Source: Streptomyces sp. NBC_01723 (lineage in GTDB: Bacteria > Actinomycetota > Actinomycetes > Streptomycetales > Streptomycetaceae). Taken from it: a stretch of DNA of 64,000 nucleotides. The notes beneath the pieces were generated by a model. It saw only the letters and a program-made list of their open reading frames with translations, searched no databases and was not told the origin of the DNA. Position 1 is the first letter of the stretch; every line of letters starts with the position of its first letter. Positions 43,989 to 51,238 of the stretch are shown one piece after another. Both the position numbers and the translations under genes were made by a program. Where the stretch lies: contig NZ_CP109171.1 of assembly GCF_036246005.1 (NCBI RefSeq), forward strand, positions 1,054,001 to 1,118,000, in the 5' to 3' direction.

Positions 43989-45889
43989 ACGCGCACCTTC
44001 CGAAGGTCGCCCCCTCGGTGACGGCCCAGCTCGTCGCGGCACTGACGCCCAGGCTGCGCAAGCGGCTCGACGCGGGTGTCGCGAAGGTGGCGGCACGGCC
44101 TGTGGCCCGGGAGGGCGACCTGGTGCGGATCGCCCTGGACGACGACACCGACCTCGAACTGCACGCCCCCGACGGGGTCGTGACCAGTGCCGAGGGGATC
44201 CGCTGCGGGTGCCTGCTCGCGCCCGACTGCCTGCACCGGGCCGCCGTCGCATCCGCGGCCCCGGTCGCCGACCCCACGGTCCCGCCCACCACGGCACCCC
44301 CCGCGACGGACCTCCAGGAGCCCGCACCCTCCACTCGTCCCTCCCCCTCTCCCGAAGCGGCCACCCCCGGCCAGCGCACCGCCTCGGCCGCTCTGCACGA
44401 CGCGGCCGCCGCCGTCCTGGAGGCCGGTACCGACGGAGCCGGTGCCGTGCTTCAGGCGGAGTTGCTGCGGGCGGCGCACACCGCGCGGCTCGCGGGGCTG
44501 CCCAGGGCCGCGGGCCGGGCCGTCGCCGTGGTCACGGCGTTGCGGGCGGCGCGCGGCGGCGACCCCGACTACCGACTCACCGATCTCACGGCGGCCCTGC
44601 GTGACGTCCTGGTGCTCGCGCACCGCCTCCCCGACACCACCGGCCCCGAACTCGCCGAACTGCGCGGCAGCGTACGGCAGCCGTACAGCCCGGACGGCTC
44701 CCTGCGCCTGTACGGGGTCTTCGCCGAGCCGGTCCTCTCCGCGACCGGTTACGCGGGCGCCGTCACCTGGACCGCCGATGCGGCGGGCCGCCTCTACACG
44801 GTCTCGGACGTGGCGCCGGGCGGCGCCGAGCGGGCCACGGGTGCGGCGGACCGAGCTGTGCGCCTCGGCGACACAGCGCTGACGCACCGTGAACTCTCCC
44901 GCGCGGGACTCGCCGTGTCCGGAGCGACCGTCTCCCCGACGGGCCGCCTCGGCGCGGGCGCGGGCGTACGGGCCGTGCGCGCGTCCGGCGTCGACTGGGA
45001 CGCCGCACCCCTGGACCGCCTGTGGGCGGTACCGGTGCCGGAACAGATCTCCCGCGCCCTGAGGGACGACCGGGACGGAAGGGAGGCGCGGGAAGACCGT
45101 GATCTGCTCTTCCTCGACGTCACGCTCGTCGGCACCGTCCGCGAGGCGGCGGGTGAATGCCTGGTCGCTGACTGCGGCGGACTCCGGCTCCGGCTCGCCG
45201 CCGCCCACGACCATCCGGCGCTGGCCCACCGCGAGAACCTGCGCCTCCTCGCCTCCGTGCCGGGCGCCCGGCTGCGTGTCGTCGCACGGCTCACCCCTGG
45301 CCCGCTCCCCCGCGCCACGCTGCTGGCGGTGAGCCATCCCACCGACCCCGGCAGACGCGTCGATCTCGGCCTGGACCGCCTCCGCCGCGCCGACCTGCCC
45401 ACCGTGCCGCTCCAACAGACACAGCCGTCGCACCAGCCATCGCACGAGCCGTCACCCCAGCACCCACCACCACACAACACCCCGCCCCACGGCCCCCCGC
45501 CCACCATCGACGACGCCCCGGTCCACCTGCTGCGACGCCGGGTCATGCAGGCCGTTTCCGGAGGGCGCCGCGTGCTGGCGTTTCCCGGCAACCGGGCCGC
45601 CGAGGTCGCACGGTTGCGGCGGTACGGCCTGGCCACCGCGGGTGAGTTGCTCGCCGAGCTGCACACCACCGCGGCGGACCGCGCACGCGACCCCTTCGGC
45701 CGGCTGCTCCCGGCCGACACCGGCCGGTTCGTCCGCGCCTGGCTCGGCGCCGCCGTCTACACGGAGTCACTCGACCGCGCCCTGTGTGCCGCCGCGTGGG
45801 GCGCGGACCTCACCGCGGACCCCACCTCGGACCTCACCGCGGACCTCTCCGGGCCGGACGAACCCGCACCCCGGGCCGCCGTGAGGTAG
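43985..45889 (+). CDS. SWIM zinc-finger protein, last gene of MoxR-VWA operon (YehQ-like)
   Basis: A 634-aa protein. The N-terminal part (LTPRLRKRLDAGVAKVAARPVAREGDLVRIALDDDTDLELHA, in two blocks) leads into a SWIM finger with Cys74, Cys76, Cys82 and His84 (CGCLLAPDCLH). A Pro/Thr-rich linker follows (about 95-135), then a long globular region (about 140-480) and a C-terminal domain ending in FVRAWLGAAVYTESLDRALCAAAWGADL. A second Pro/His-rich linker lies near 475-510. ATG 43985 overlaps the VWA gene stop (ATGA). The order ATPase, VWA, SWIM parallels E. coli yehL, yehP, yehQ. Possible role: nucleic-acid or protein recognition for the complex (inference). Confidence 0.87.
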   Translation: MNAHLPKVAPSVTAQLVAALTPRLRKRLDAGVAKVAARPVAREGDLVRIALDDDTDLELHAPDGVVTSAEGIRCGCLLAPDCLHRAAVASAAPVADPTVPPTTAPPATDLQEPAPSTRPSPSPEAATPGQRTASAALHDAAAAVLEAGTDGAGAVLQAELLRAAHTARLAGLPRAAGRAVAVVTALRAARGGDPDYRLTDLTAALRDVLVLAHRLPDTTGPELAELRGSVRQPYSPDGSLRLYGVFAEPVLSATGYAGAVTWTADAAGRLYTVSDVAPGGAERATGAADRAVRLGDTALTHRELSRAGLAVSGATVSPTGRLGAGAGVRAVRASGVDWDAAPLDRLWAVPVPEQISRALRDDRDGREAREDRDLLFLDVTLVGTVREAAGECLVADCGGLRLRLAAAHDHPALAHRENLRLLASVPGARLRVVARLTPGPLPRATLLAVSHPTDPGRRVDLGLDRLRRADLPTVPLQQTQPSHQPSHEPSPQHPPPHNTPPHGPPPTIDDAPVHLLRRRVMQAVSGGRRVLAFPGNRAAEVARLRRYGLATAGELLAELHTTAADRARDPFGRLLPADTGRFVRAWLGAAVYTESLDRALCAAAWGADLTADPTSDLTADLSGPDEPAPRAAVR

Positions 45890-45980
45890 GGGGCCCAGCG
45901 GCACCACCCACACGATCCGCCCGCTGAGCGGCGCGGGTCGCCGTAGTATCGGACGATCTCGTGGGGGAAGGCGGGCGGAC

Positions 45981-47006
45981 ATGGGCAGACAGCGTCCCGG
46001 TACGCCGACGCTGGAGGAGGTGGCCGCCCTCGCCGGCGTGGGGCGGGGCACCGTCTCAAGGGTCATCAACAACGCGGCCGGCGTGCGGGACTCGACGCGC
46101 CGCGCCGTGCAACGGGCCATCGCGGAGCTGGGGTACGTTCCGAATCTCGCGGCGCGCTCGCTGGCGGGGCACCGTGCGGACGCCGTCGCGCTGGTGATGA
46201 CGGAGACGGACTGGCGGCTGTTCGGGGAGCCGTTCTTCACTGAGATCGTGCATGCCGTCGGCGACGCCCTGACCGACACACCGGTGCAGCTGCTGCTCAC
46301 TCTGGTCCGTACGGACACCGAGCGCCGGCGGTTCGTGGAGTACGCGCGGGGCGGGCGGGTCGACGGTGTGCTGCTGATGTCCGTGCACGCCGCGGATCCA
46401 CTGCCGGACATGCTGGCCAAGGCGGGGCTGCCCACCGTGATGCTCGGGCGGCGTTCCGGCGACGAGAGTGTCACCTACGTCGACGCCGACAACGCCGGGG
46501 GTGCGCGCGGCGCGGTCACGTATCTGCTGGACCGGGGCCGGAGCGCGATCGGGGCCATCAGTGGGCCGCTGGACATGTACGTCGCCCAGTGCAGGCTGCG
46601 CGGATACCGGGAGGCTCTGGAGCTGGCCGGGGTGACGCCGGACCCCTCGCTGGTCGTCGAGGGCGCCGACTTCACGGAGGAGAGCGGGCGCCGGGCGATG
46701 ACCAGCCTGATCGGCCGTCACCCGGAGCTGGACGCGGTCTTCGCCGCCTCGGACACCCTGGCCGCCGGGGCACTCGGCGCGCTGCGCGCCGCGGGGCGGC
46801 GGGTGCCCCAGGACGTGGCGGTGATCGGCTTCGACGACTTCCAGCCGGCCCGGCCCACGGACCCGCCACTGACGACGGTCCGGCAGCCACTGGAGGAGAT
46901 CGGCCGCGCCATGGTGCGGCTGTTGCTGGAGGAGATGGAGGAGTCGCCCGTTGCCTGGCGGCACGTCATCCTCCGTACCGAGCTGGTACTCCGGGACTCC
47001 GCCTGA
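45981..47006 (+). CDS. LacI-family regulator, CelR/CebR-like cellulose-utilisation repressor
   Basis: A 341-aa LacI/GalR repressor. The N-terminal helix-turn-helix and hinge helix (PTLEEVAALAGVGRGTVSRVINNAAGV, ELGYVPNLAARSLAGHR) are close to those of Thermobifida CelR and Streptomyces CebR, which bind TGGGAGCGCTCCCA and respond to cellobiose or cello-oligosaccharides. The periplasmic-binding-protein-like domain follows (FFTEIVHAVGDAL, GRVDGVLLMSV, YVDADNAGGARGAVTYLLDRG, AVIGFDDFQPARPTDPPLTTVRQP). Three such palindromes lie ahead of celB, the next host gene. The 3' end abuts an IS element directly after the stop codon, so the protein is intact. It is probably a paralogue of the main CebR. Confidence 0.9.
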   Translation: MGRQRPGTPTLEEVAALAGVGRGTVSRVINNAAGVRDSTRRAVQRAIAELGYVPNLAARSLAGHRADAVALVMTETDWRLFGEPFFTEIVHAVGDALTDTPVQLLLTLVRTDTERRRFVEYARGGRVDGVLLMSVHAADPLPDMLAKAGLPTVMLGRRSGDESVTYVDADNAGGARGAVTYLLDRGRSAIGAISGPLDMYVAQCRLRGYREALELAGVTPDPSLVVEGADFTEESGRRAMTSLIGRHPELDAVFAASDTLAAGALGALRAAGRRVPQDVAVIGFDDFQPARPTDPPLTTVRQPLEEIGRAMVRLLLEEMEESPVAWRHVILRTELVLRDSA

Positions 47007-47012
47007 CCTAGG
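47007..47012. repeat. Left target-site duplication CCTAGG of the IS
   Basis: CCTAGG occurs here and again at 48092-48097, directly flanking the IS ends. The form NCTAGN is the known preference of IS481-family elements. Perfect duplication indicates a fairly recent, unrearranged insertion. Confidence 0.9.
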
Positions 47013-47991
47013 TGTATTGACCCGCAACGTTGTTCACGCGGCTGATTGGTGGCTGGCCTCCGAGTGCGGTGTGGCAGCGGTGGTGGTTGTAGGTGTGGAG
47101 GAAGTCTGCCAGGGCTGCTGTTCGTTCGGTGTTGCTGGTGTAGGGCCGCAGGTAGGCCCATTCGTCGAGCAGGGTGCGGTTGAAGCGTTCGACCTTGCCG
47201 TTGGTCTGCGGCCGGTAGGGCCGGATCTTCTTGTGGGTGATGCCCGCGGTGGCCAGCGTCTGGGTGAACAGTCTGGACTTGTAGCAGGAGCCGTTGTCGG
47301 TCAGGACCCGTTCGACGGTGATGCCGTGAGCAGCGAAGAAGGCGTTCGCCCGCTGCCAGAAGCCGGCGGCGGTCTCCTTGCGCTCGTCGGTGAGGACTTC
47401 GCTGTAGGCCAGGCGGGAGTGGTCGTCGACGGCGGAGTGGATGTAGCTGTAGCCGATTACCGGTGTGCAGCTCTTGCGCTCGGTGGTGGTGGACTGGCGG
47501 TTGCGGTCACCGGCCGCGCGGCCGACAGTTCGCCATCCGCCGCCGTCGGGGATGTTGCCGAGTTTCTTGATGTCGACGTGGACCAGCTCGCCCGCTCTGG
47601 CTCGCTCGTAGCGGCGGATCGGTTCGCCGGTGGGCCGGTCGAGCCAGGCCAGACGGTTCAGACCGTGCCTGACCAGGATGCGGTGGACGGTCGAGGCGTG
47701 AAGACCCAGGATCGGTCCGATGCGTGCCGGGCCGAGCTTGCGCCCGGAACGCAGTCGGCAGACCCGGGCCTCGACCGCAGACGGCGTGCGGTGTGGAGTG
47801 GTGCGGGGCCTGCTGGAACGGTCGTGCAGCCCCGCATCGCCTTCGGTCCGCCAGCGGCGGACCCACTTGTGGGCTGTAGGACGGGATATACCCATCTCCG
47901 CGGCCACGTGCGCGACGGGACGGCCGGACAGGACGCGTTCGACCAGGATTCGTCTGCCGTGAACGGTAAGACGGGCATTACGGTGGGACAC
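47008..47991 (-). CDS. IS481-family DDE transposase
   Basis: A 327-aa transposase. An N-terminal helix-turn-helix part (ARLTVHGRRILVERVLSGRPVAHVAAEMGISRPTAHKW over two blocks) is followed by an rve integrase core. The DDE residues are in LVHVDIKKLG (first Asp), VLTDNGSCY (second Asp) and QTNGKVERFNRTLLDEW (Glu). GTG 47991 has GGAGG 6 nt ahead and matches the usual IS481 start VSHRNARL. The final codon ACC uses two bases of the target duplication, and the TAG stop lies wholly inside CCTAGG, so the element itself encodes no stop codon. Confidence 0.94.
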   Translation of the reverse strand: MSHRNARLTVHGRRILVERVLSGRPVAHVAAEMGISRPTAHKWVRRWRTEGDAGLHDRSSRPRTTPHRTPSAVEARVCRLRSGRKLGPARIGPILGLHASTVHRILVRHGLNRLAWLDRPTGEPIRRYERARAGELVHVDIKKLGNIPDGGGWRTVGRAAGDRNRQSTTTERKSCTPVIGYSYIHSAVDDHSRLAYSEVLTDERKETAAGFWQRANAFFAAHGITVERVLTDNGSCYKSRLFTQTLATAGITHKKIRPYRPQTNGKVERFNRTLLDEWAYLRPYTSNTERTAALADFLHTYNHHRCHTALGGQPPISRVNNVAGQYT

Positions 47992-48091
47992 GAAGACCTC
48001 CGTGTGGTGAAGCCTAGACACCTCCACCACACCGGAGGTCTTCGCCATGATCAAGATCTCGACCCTGTTAACAACGCTCGTGGTCAATACA
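47013..48091. mobile_element. IS481-family insertion sequence, 1079 bp, complete
   Basis: The element begins TGTATTGACC and ends GGTCAATACA. The terminal inverted repeats align over 25 bp without gaps, with 20 matches; the outer 10 bp are identical. A 6-bp CCTAGG duplication flanks it. It carries a single transposase gene on the minus strand, and it separates the LacI regulator from the cellulase promoter region. Confidence 0.95.
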
Positions 48092-48097
48092 CCTAGG
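48092..48097. repeat. Right target-site duplication CCTAGG of the IS
   Basis: Second copy of the 6-bp CCTAGG found at 47007-47012. Removing the IS and one copy would place the cellulase operator region directly after the LacI stop codon. Confidence 0.9.
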
Positions 48098-48104
48098 CCG
48101 TCGT

Positions 48105-48118
48105 CGGGAGCGCTCCCG
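48105..48118. promoter_or_regulatory. CelR/CebR-type operator box 1
   Basis: CGGGAGCGCTCCCG is a perfect 14-bp palindrome differing from TGGGAGCGCTCCCA only at the two outer bases. It is 8 nt from the IS end and about 200 nt upstream of celB. It may belong to a far-upstream celB site, or it may be the remnant of the ancestral LacI-celB spacer. Confidence 0.75.
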
Positions 48119-48227
48119 TCGGGGGCCCGGCTCTCACCTGGGGCTTCGAGATTCGTGCGACGGCTCCGTTGCGCACAGTCTTGTCAGGAACATGAACGGC
48201 TTCTACAGTCCCCAGTCAACCGGTAGT

Positions 48228-48241
48228 TGGGAGCGCTCCCA
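48228..48241. promoter_or_regulatory. CelR/CebR-type operator box 2
   Basis: TGGGAGCGCTCCCA is an exact match to the consensus bound by Streptomyces CebR and Thermobifida CelR. It is 67 nt upstream of the celB start codon, where repressor would block transcription. Confidence 0.88.
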
Positions 48242-48253
48242 TCAGTGGGGAGT

Positions 48254-48267
48254 TGGGAGCGCTCCCG
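48254..48267. promoter_or_regulatory. CelR/CebR-type operator box 3
   Basis: TGGGAGCGCTCCCG differs from the consensus at one outer base. Its centre is 26 bp from that of box 2, about two and a half helical turns, so cooperative binding on one face is not certain. It is 41 nt upstream of the celB start. Confidence 0.85.
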
Positions 48268-48308
48268 CTCCGGCCCCTTCCCCCCCGCACTCTCCCGGAG
48301 AGGCCCCC

Positions 48309-49457
48309 ATGCGAACGCCACCGCCCCAAGTCCGCACCTTACGCGGCCTCTTGTCGGCCCTGATCGCGACGCTCGCGAGCGTCGCGGCCGTCGCGGCCCT
48401 GCTGGCCGCGGCGCCGCCGGCCCAGGCGGACACCACGATCTGCGAACCCTTCGGAACGGCGACGATCCAGGGACGGTACGTCGTCCAGAACAACCGCTGG
48501 GGCTCCAGCGCCACCCAGTGCGTCACCGCGACCGACAGCGGCTTCCGGGTCGCCCAGGCCGACGGCTCGGTGCCGACCAACGGGGCACCGAAGTCGTACC
48601 CGTCGGTCTTCAACGGCTGCCACTACACCACCTGTTCGCCGGGCACCAGCCTGCCCGCCCGGCTGAACACCGTGTCCAGCGCGCCGTCCAGCATCTCGTA
48701 CGGCTTCGTCGGCGACGCCGTCTACAACGCCTCCTACGACATATGGCTGGACCCGACGCCCCGGACCGACGGCGTCAACCAGACCGAGATCATGATCTGG
48801 TTCAACCGGGTGGGCCCGATCCAGCCCATCGGCTCCCCGGTCGGCACGGCCACCGTCGGCGGCCGGACCTGGGAGGTATGGAGCGGCGGCAACGGCTCCA
48901 ACGACGTGCTGTCCTTCGTGGCCCCGTCGGCGATCAGCAGCTGGAGCTTCGACGTCATGGACTTCGTCCGGGCGACCGTCGCGCGCGGTCTCGCCGGGAA
49001 CGACTGGTACCTGACGAGCGTTCAGGCGGGCTTCGAGCCCTGGCAGAACGGCGCGGGCCTGGCCGTGAACTCGTTCACCTCCACCGTGCAGACCGGCACC
49101 GGACCCGGCCCGGACCCCGACCCCGGCGAGCCGGGCGAGGCGGCGTGCGAGGTGTCGTACGGCACGAACGTCTGGCAGAACGGCTTCACCGCGGACGTCA
49201 CCGTCACCAACACCGGAACGGCACCCGTCGACGGCTGGCGGCTCGCCTTCACCCTGCCCGCCGGCCAGCGCATCACCAACGCCTGGAACGCCTCGCTCAC
49301 CCCGTCCTCGGGCACGGTCACGGCCACCGGCGTGGCACACAACGCCCGGATCGCTCCCGGCGGCAGCCTGTCGTTCGGCTTCCAGGGCGCGCACGGCGGG
49401 ACGTTCGCCGAGCCGGACGGCTTCCGCCTGAACGACGCCGCCTGCGCCACGGCGTAA
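48309..49457 (+). CDS. celB: Secreted GH12 endoglucanase CelB with CBM2
   Basis: A 382-aa secreted endo-beta-1,4-glucanase. A signal peptide (1-40, cut after PPAQA) is followed by the GH12 catalytic domain (41 to about 265), with the nucleophile Glu160 in NQTEIMIWFN and acid/base Glu243 in QAGFEPWQ. In mature numbering these are 120 and 203, which agree with S. lividans CelB. A Gly/Pro/Asp linker (GPGPDPDPGEPG) leads to a family 2 cellulose-binding module (about 282-382) with Cys at both ends (ACEVSYGTN, DAACATA). ATG 48309 has GGAGAGG upstream. Two consensus operator boxes lie immediately upstream. The enzyme works with the LPMO encoded next. Confidence 0.97.
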   Translation: MRTPPPQVRTLRGLLSALIATLASVAAVAALLAAAPPAQADTTICEPFGTATIQGRYVVQNNRWGSSATQCVTATDSGFRVAQADGSVPTNGAPKSYPSVFNGCHYTTCSPGTSLPARLNTVSSAPSSISYGFVGDAVYNASYDIWLDPTPRTDGVNQTEIMIWFNRVGPIQPIGSPVGTATVGGRTWEVWSGGNGSNDVLSFVAPSAISSWSFDVMDFVRATVARGLAGNDWYLTSVQAGFEPWQNGAGLAVNSFTSTVQTGTGPGPDPDPGEPGEAACEVSYGTNVWQNGFTADVTVTNTGTAPVDGWRLAFTLPAGQRITNAWNASLTPSSGTVTATGVAHNARIAPGGSLSFGFQGAHGGTFAEPDGFRLNDAACATA

Positions 49458-49481
49458 GCGCTCCCCCGCCCGTCCGGTCGA

Positions 49482-49510
49482 AGCCCCGCCCCCCCGGACG
49501 GGCGGGGGCT
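49482..49510 (+). terminator. Hairpin after celB
   Basis: AGCCCCGCCC pairs with GGGCGGGGGCT across a short loop, with one bulged G. It lies 25 nt after the celB stop and 81 nt before the LPMO start, so it could reduce read-through from celB into the LPMO gene. Confidence 0.65.
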
Positions 49511-49591
49511 CCACCTCCCTGCCCCCATCCCCCAGACCTCGCTTGATTGTCATGAACCGATCATGAATAGCCGGCGGAATCAGGAGACCCC

Positions 49592-50683
49592 ATGGCTCGA
49601 CGCAGCAGACTCCTCTCCCTCGCGGCGGTGCTGGCCACCCTGCTCAGCGCGCTCGGCGTGACCCTCCTGCTCGGGCAGGGGCGCGCCGAGGCGCACGGCG
49701 TGGCGATGATGCCCGGCTCCCGCACCTACCTCTGCCAACTGGACGCCAAGACCGGCACAGGCGCCCTCGACCCGACGAACCCGGCCTGCCGGGCCGCCCT
49801 CGACGAGAGCGGCGGGACGGCGCTGTACAACTGGTTCGCCGTACTCGACTCCAACGCGGGCGGACGCGGCGCGGGATACGTGCCGGACGGCACCCTGTGC
49901 AGCGCCGGTGACCGCTCCCCGTACGATTTCTCCGCCTACAACGCGGCCCGCGCGGACTGGCCCCGGACGCATCTGACGTCCGGCAAGACGATCAAGGTGC
50001 AGTACAGCAACTGGGCGGCACACCCCGGTGACTTCCGGGTCTACCTGACCAAGCCGGGCTGGTCACCCACGTCCGAACTGGGCTGGGACGACCTGGAGCT
50101 GATCGAGACGGTGACCAATCCGCCGCAGCAGGGCTCGCCGGGTACCGACGGCGGCCACTACTTCTGGGACCTCGCGCTGCCCTCGGGCCGCTCGGGCGAC
50201 GCGCTGATCTTCATGCAGTGGGTGCGCTCGGACAGCCAGGAGAACTTCTTCTCCTGCTCGGACGTCGTCTTCGACGGCGGCAACGGCGAGGTCACCGGCA
50301 TCCGCGGTTCGGGCAGCACTCCGGACCCGGACCCGACGCCCACGCCGACCCCGACGACACCGCCCACGCACTCCGGTTCCTGCATGGCGGTCTACACCGT
50401 GGAGAACTCCTGGAGCGGGGGCTTCCAAGGCTCCGTGGAGGTGATGAACCACAGCAGCGAGCCCCTCAACGGCTGGGCGGTGCAGTGGCGGCCGGGCAGC
50501 GGGACCACACTGGGCGGGGTGTGGAACGGTTCGGTGTCCGGCGGCGGCGACGGCACGGTGACGGTCCGGAACGTGGACCACAACCGCGTCATCCCACCGG
50601 ACTCCAGCGTGACCTTCGGCTTCACGGCCACGTCCACGGGCAACAACTTCCCCGCGGGGACGATCGGCTGCGTCGCGCCCTGA
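49592..50683 (+). CDS. celS2: AA10 lytic polysaccharide monooxygenase with CBM2 (CelS2/ScLPMO10C-like)
   Basis: A 363-aa copper enzyme that oxidatively cleaves crystalline cellulose. The signal peptide ends after RAEA, leaving His35 as the mature N-terminus; His35 and His144 (NWAAHPGDF) form the copper histidine brace. The mature start HGVAMMPGSRTYLCQLDAKT and the LPMO end FMQWVRSDSQENFFSCSDVVF are nearly identical, as I remember them, to S. coelicolor ScLPMO10C, a C1-oxidising enzyme. A Pro/Thr linker (about 247-260) leads to a C-terminal CBM2 (CMAVYTVENSWSGGFQGS to TIGCVAP). It follows celB and acts with it. No exact operator box lies in the 134-nt gap; only a poor 10/14 match overlaps the celB stop. 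Confidence 0.97.
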   Translation: MARRSRLLSLAAVLATLLSALGVTLLLGQGRAEAHGVAMMPGSRTYLCQLDAKTGTGALDPTNPACRAALDESGGTALYNWFAVLDSNAGGRGAGYVPDGTLCSAGDRSPYDFSAYNAARADWPRTHLTSGKTIKVQYSNWAAHPGDFRVYLTKPGWSPTSELGWDDLELIETVTNPPQQGSPGTDGGHYFWDLALPSGRSGDALIFMQWVRSDSQENFFSCSDVVFDGGNGEVTGIRGSGSTPDPDPTPTPTPTTPPTHSGSCMAVYTVENSWSGGFQGSVEVMNHSSEPLNGWAVQWRPGSGTTLGGVWNGSVSGGGDGTVTVRNVDHNRVIPPDSSVTFGFTATSTGNNFPAGTIGCVAP

Positions 50684-50693
50684 CCCCTTTCGA

Positions 50694-50735
50694 GTGAGGT
50701 CGGCGGCGCCCCGCCCCGGGCCCCGCCGACCTCAC
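50694..50735 (+). terminator. Strong hairpin after LPMO gene
   Basis: A perfect 13-bp stem (50694-50706 GTGAGGTCGGCGG with 50723-50735) with a 16-nt loop, starting 10 nt after the LPMO stop. It marks the end of the celB-LPMO region. Confidence 0.85.
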
Positions 50736-50796
50736 GTACCGGTTACGAATCGCTCAACCTCTGGTTGCGAAGCGGTGATCGGGCGACGATGGGGGC

Positions 50797-51186
50797 ATGA
50801 CTCCGGCCCAGCACGCCTTTGAGCGGCTGCAAGCCTGGCCCGACCTCACCGCGGGTTCGGCCAGTTGTGGAACCGGACGGGCACTGCGCTCCGTCCGCTC
50901 CGAGATCGTCCATTTCCATTCGGACCGGGACGTGGACCTCCACCTCACCCACCGGGCCATCCAGCGCTTCCAGTACGACCTCAGCGGCTCCAGCGCCATC
51001 CGGCTGGTCGCCGGCTCGCGCTGGGTGACCGTGCACCTGGACTGCGACGCCGACGTCGACCTGTTGCTGAGCCTGGTGAGCATCGCGCTCAAGGCCCATC
51101 AGTCCCGTCCGGCCGGCGACCCGCCCTCGGGGTGCAACTTCCGCCGGGTCACGGTGCTGCCCCGCACGGTGGCCGGGGAGGTCTGA
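50797..51186 (+). CDS. Luciferase-domain (DUF5519-like) small protein
   Basis: A 129-aa protein resembling the small 'luciferase domain' (DUF5519) family: LQAWPDLTAG.., a central EIVHFHSDRDVDLHLTHRAIQRF and SRWVTVHLDCDADVDLLLSLVSIALKAH near the end. Despite the name, no light reaction is known for these proteins. It has no signal peptide and stands alone between two terminators. ATG 50797 has a GATGGGGG site. Confidence 0.72.
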   Translation: MTPAQHAFERLQAWPDLTAGSASCGTGRALRSVRSEIVHFHSDRDVDLHLTHRAIQRFQYDLSGSSAIRLVAGSRWVTVHLDCDADVDLLLSLVSIALKAHQSRPAGDPPSGCNFRRVTVLPRTVAGEV

Positions 51187-51195
51187 CGGACGCCG

Positions 51196-51229
51196 ACGGC
51201 GGTGCGCCCGGCCGTGGGCACACCGCCGT
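51196..51229. terminator. Bidirectional terminator between convergent genes
   Basis: ACGGCGGTG (51196-51204) pairs perfectly with CACCGCCGT (51221-51229), with an inner GCCC/GGGC extension. It lies between the luciferase-fold gene and the MFS gene stops. Confidence 0.85.
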
Positions 51230-51238
51230 GGCCTGATG

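Noticed and set aside
48231..48267. Inverted repeats before celB read as RNA hairpins or a riboswitch
   Set aside because: Each is an exact 14-bp protein-operator consensus, which explains the symmetry without RNA structure.
49453..49466. Possible CelR/CebR box overlapping the celB stop, upstream of the LPMO gene
   Set aside because: Only 10 of 14 positions match and one half-site is destroyed; too weak to list as an operator.
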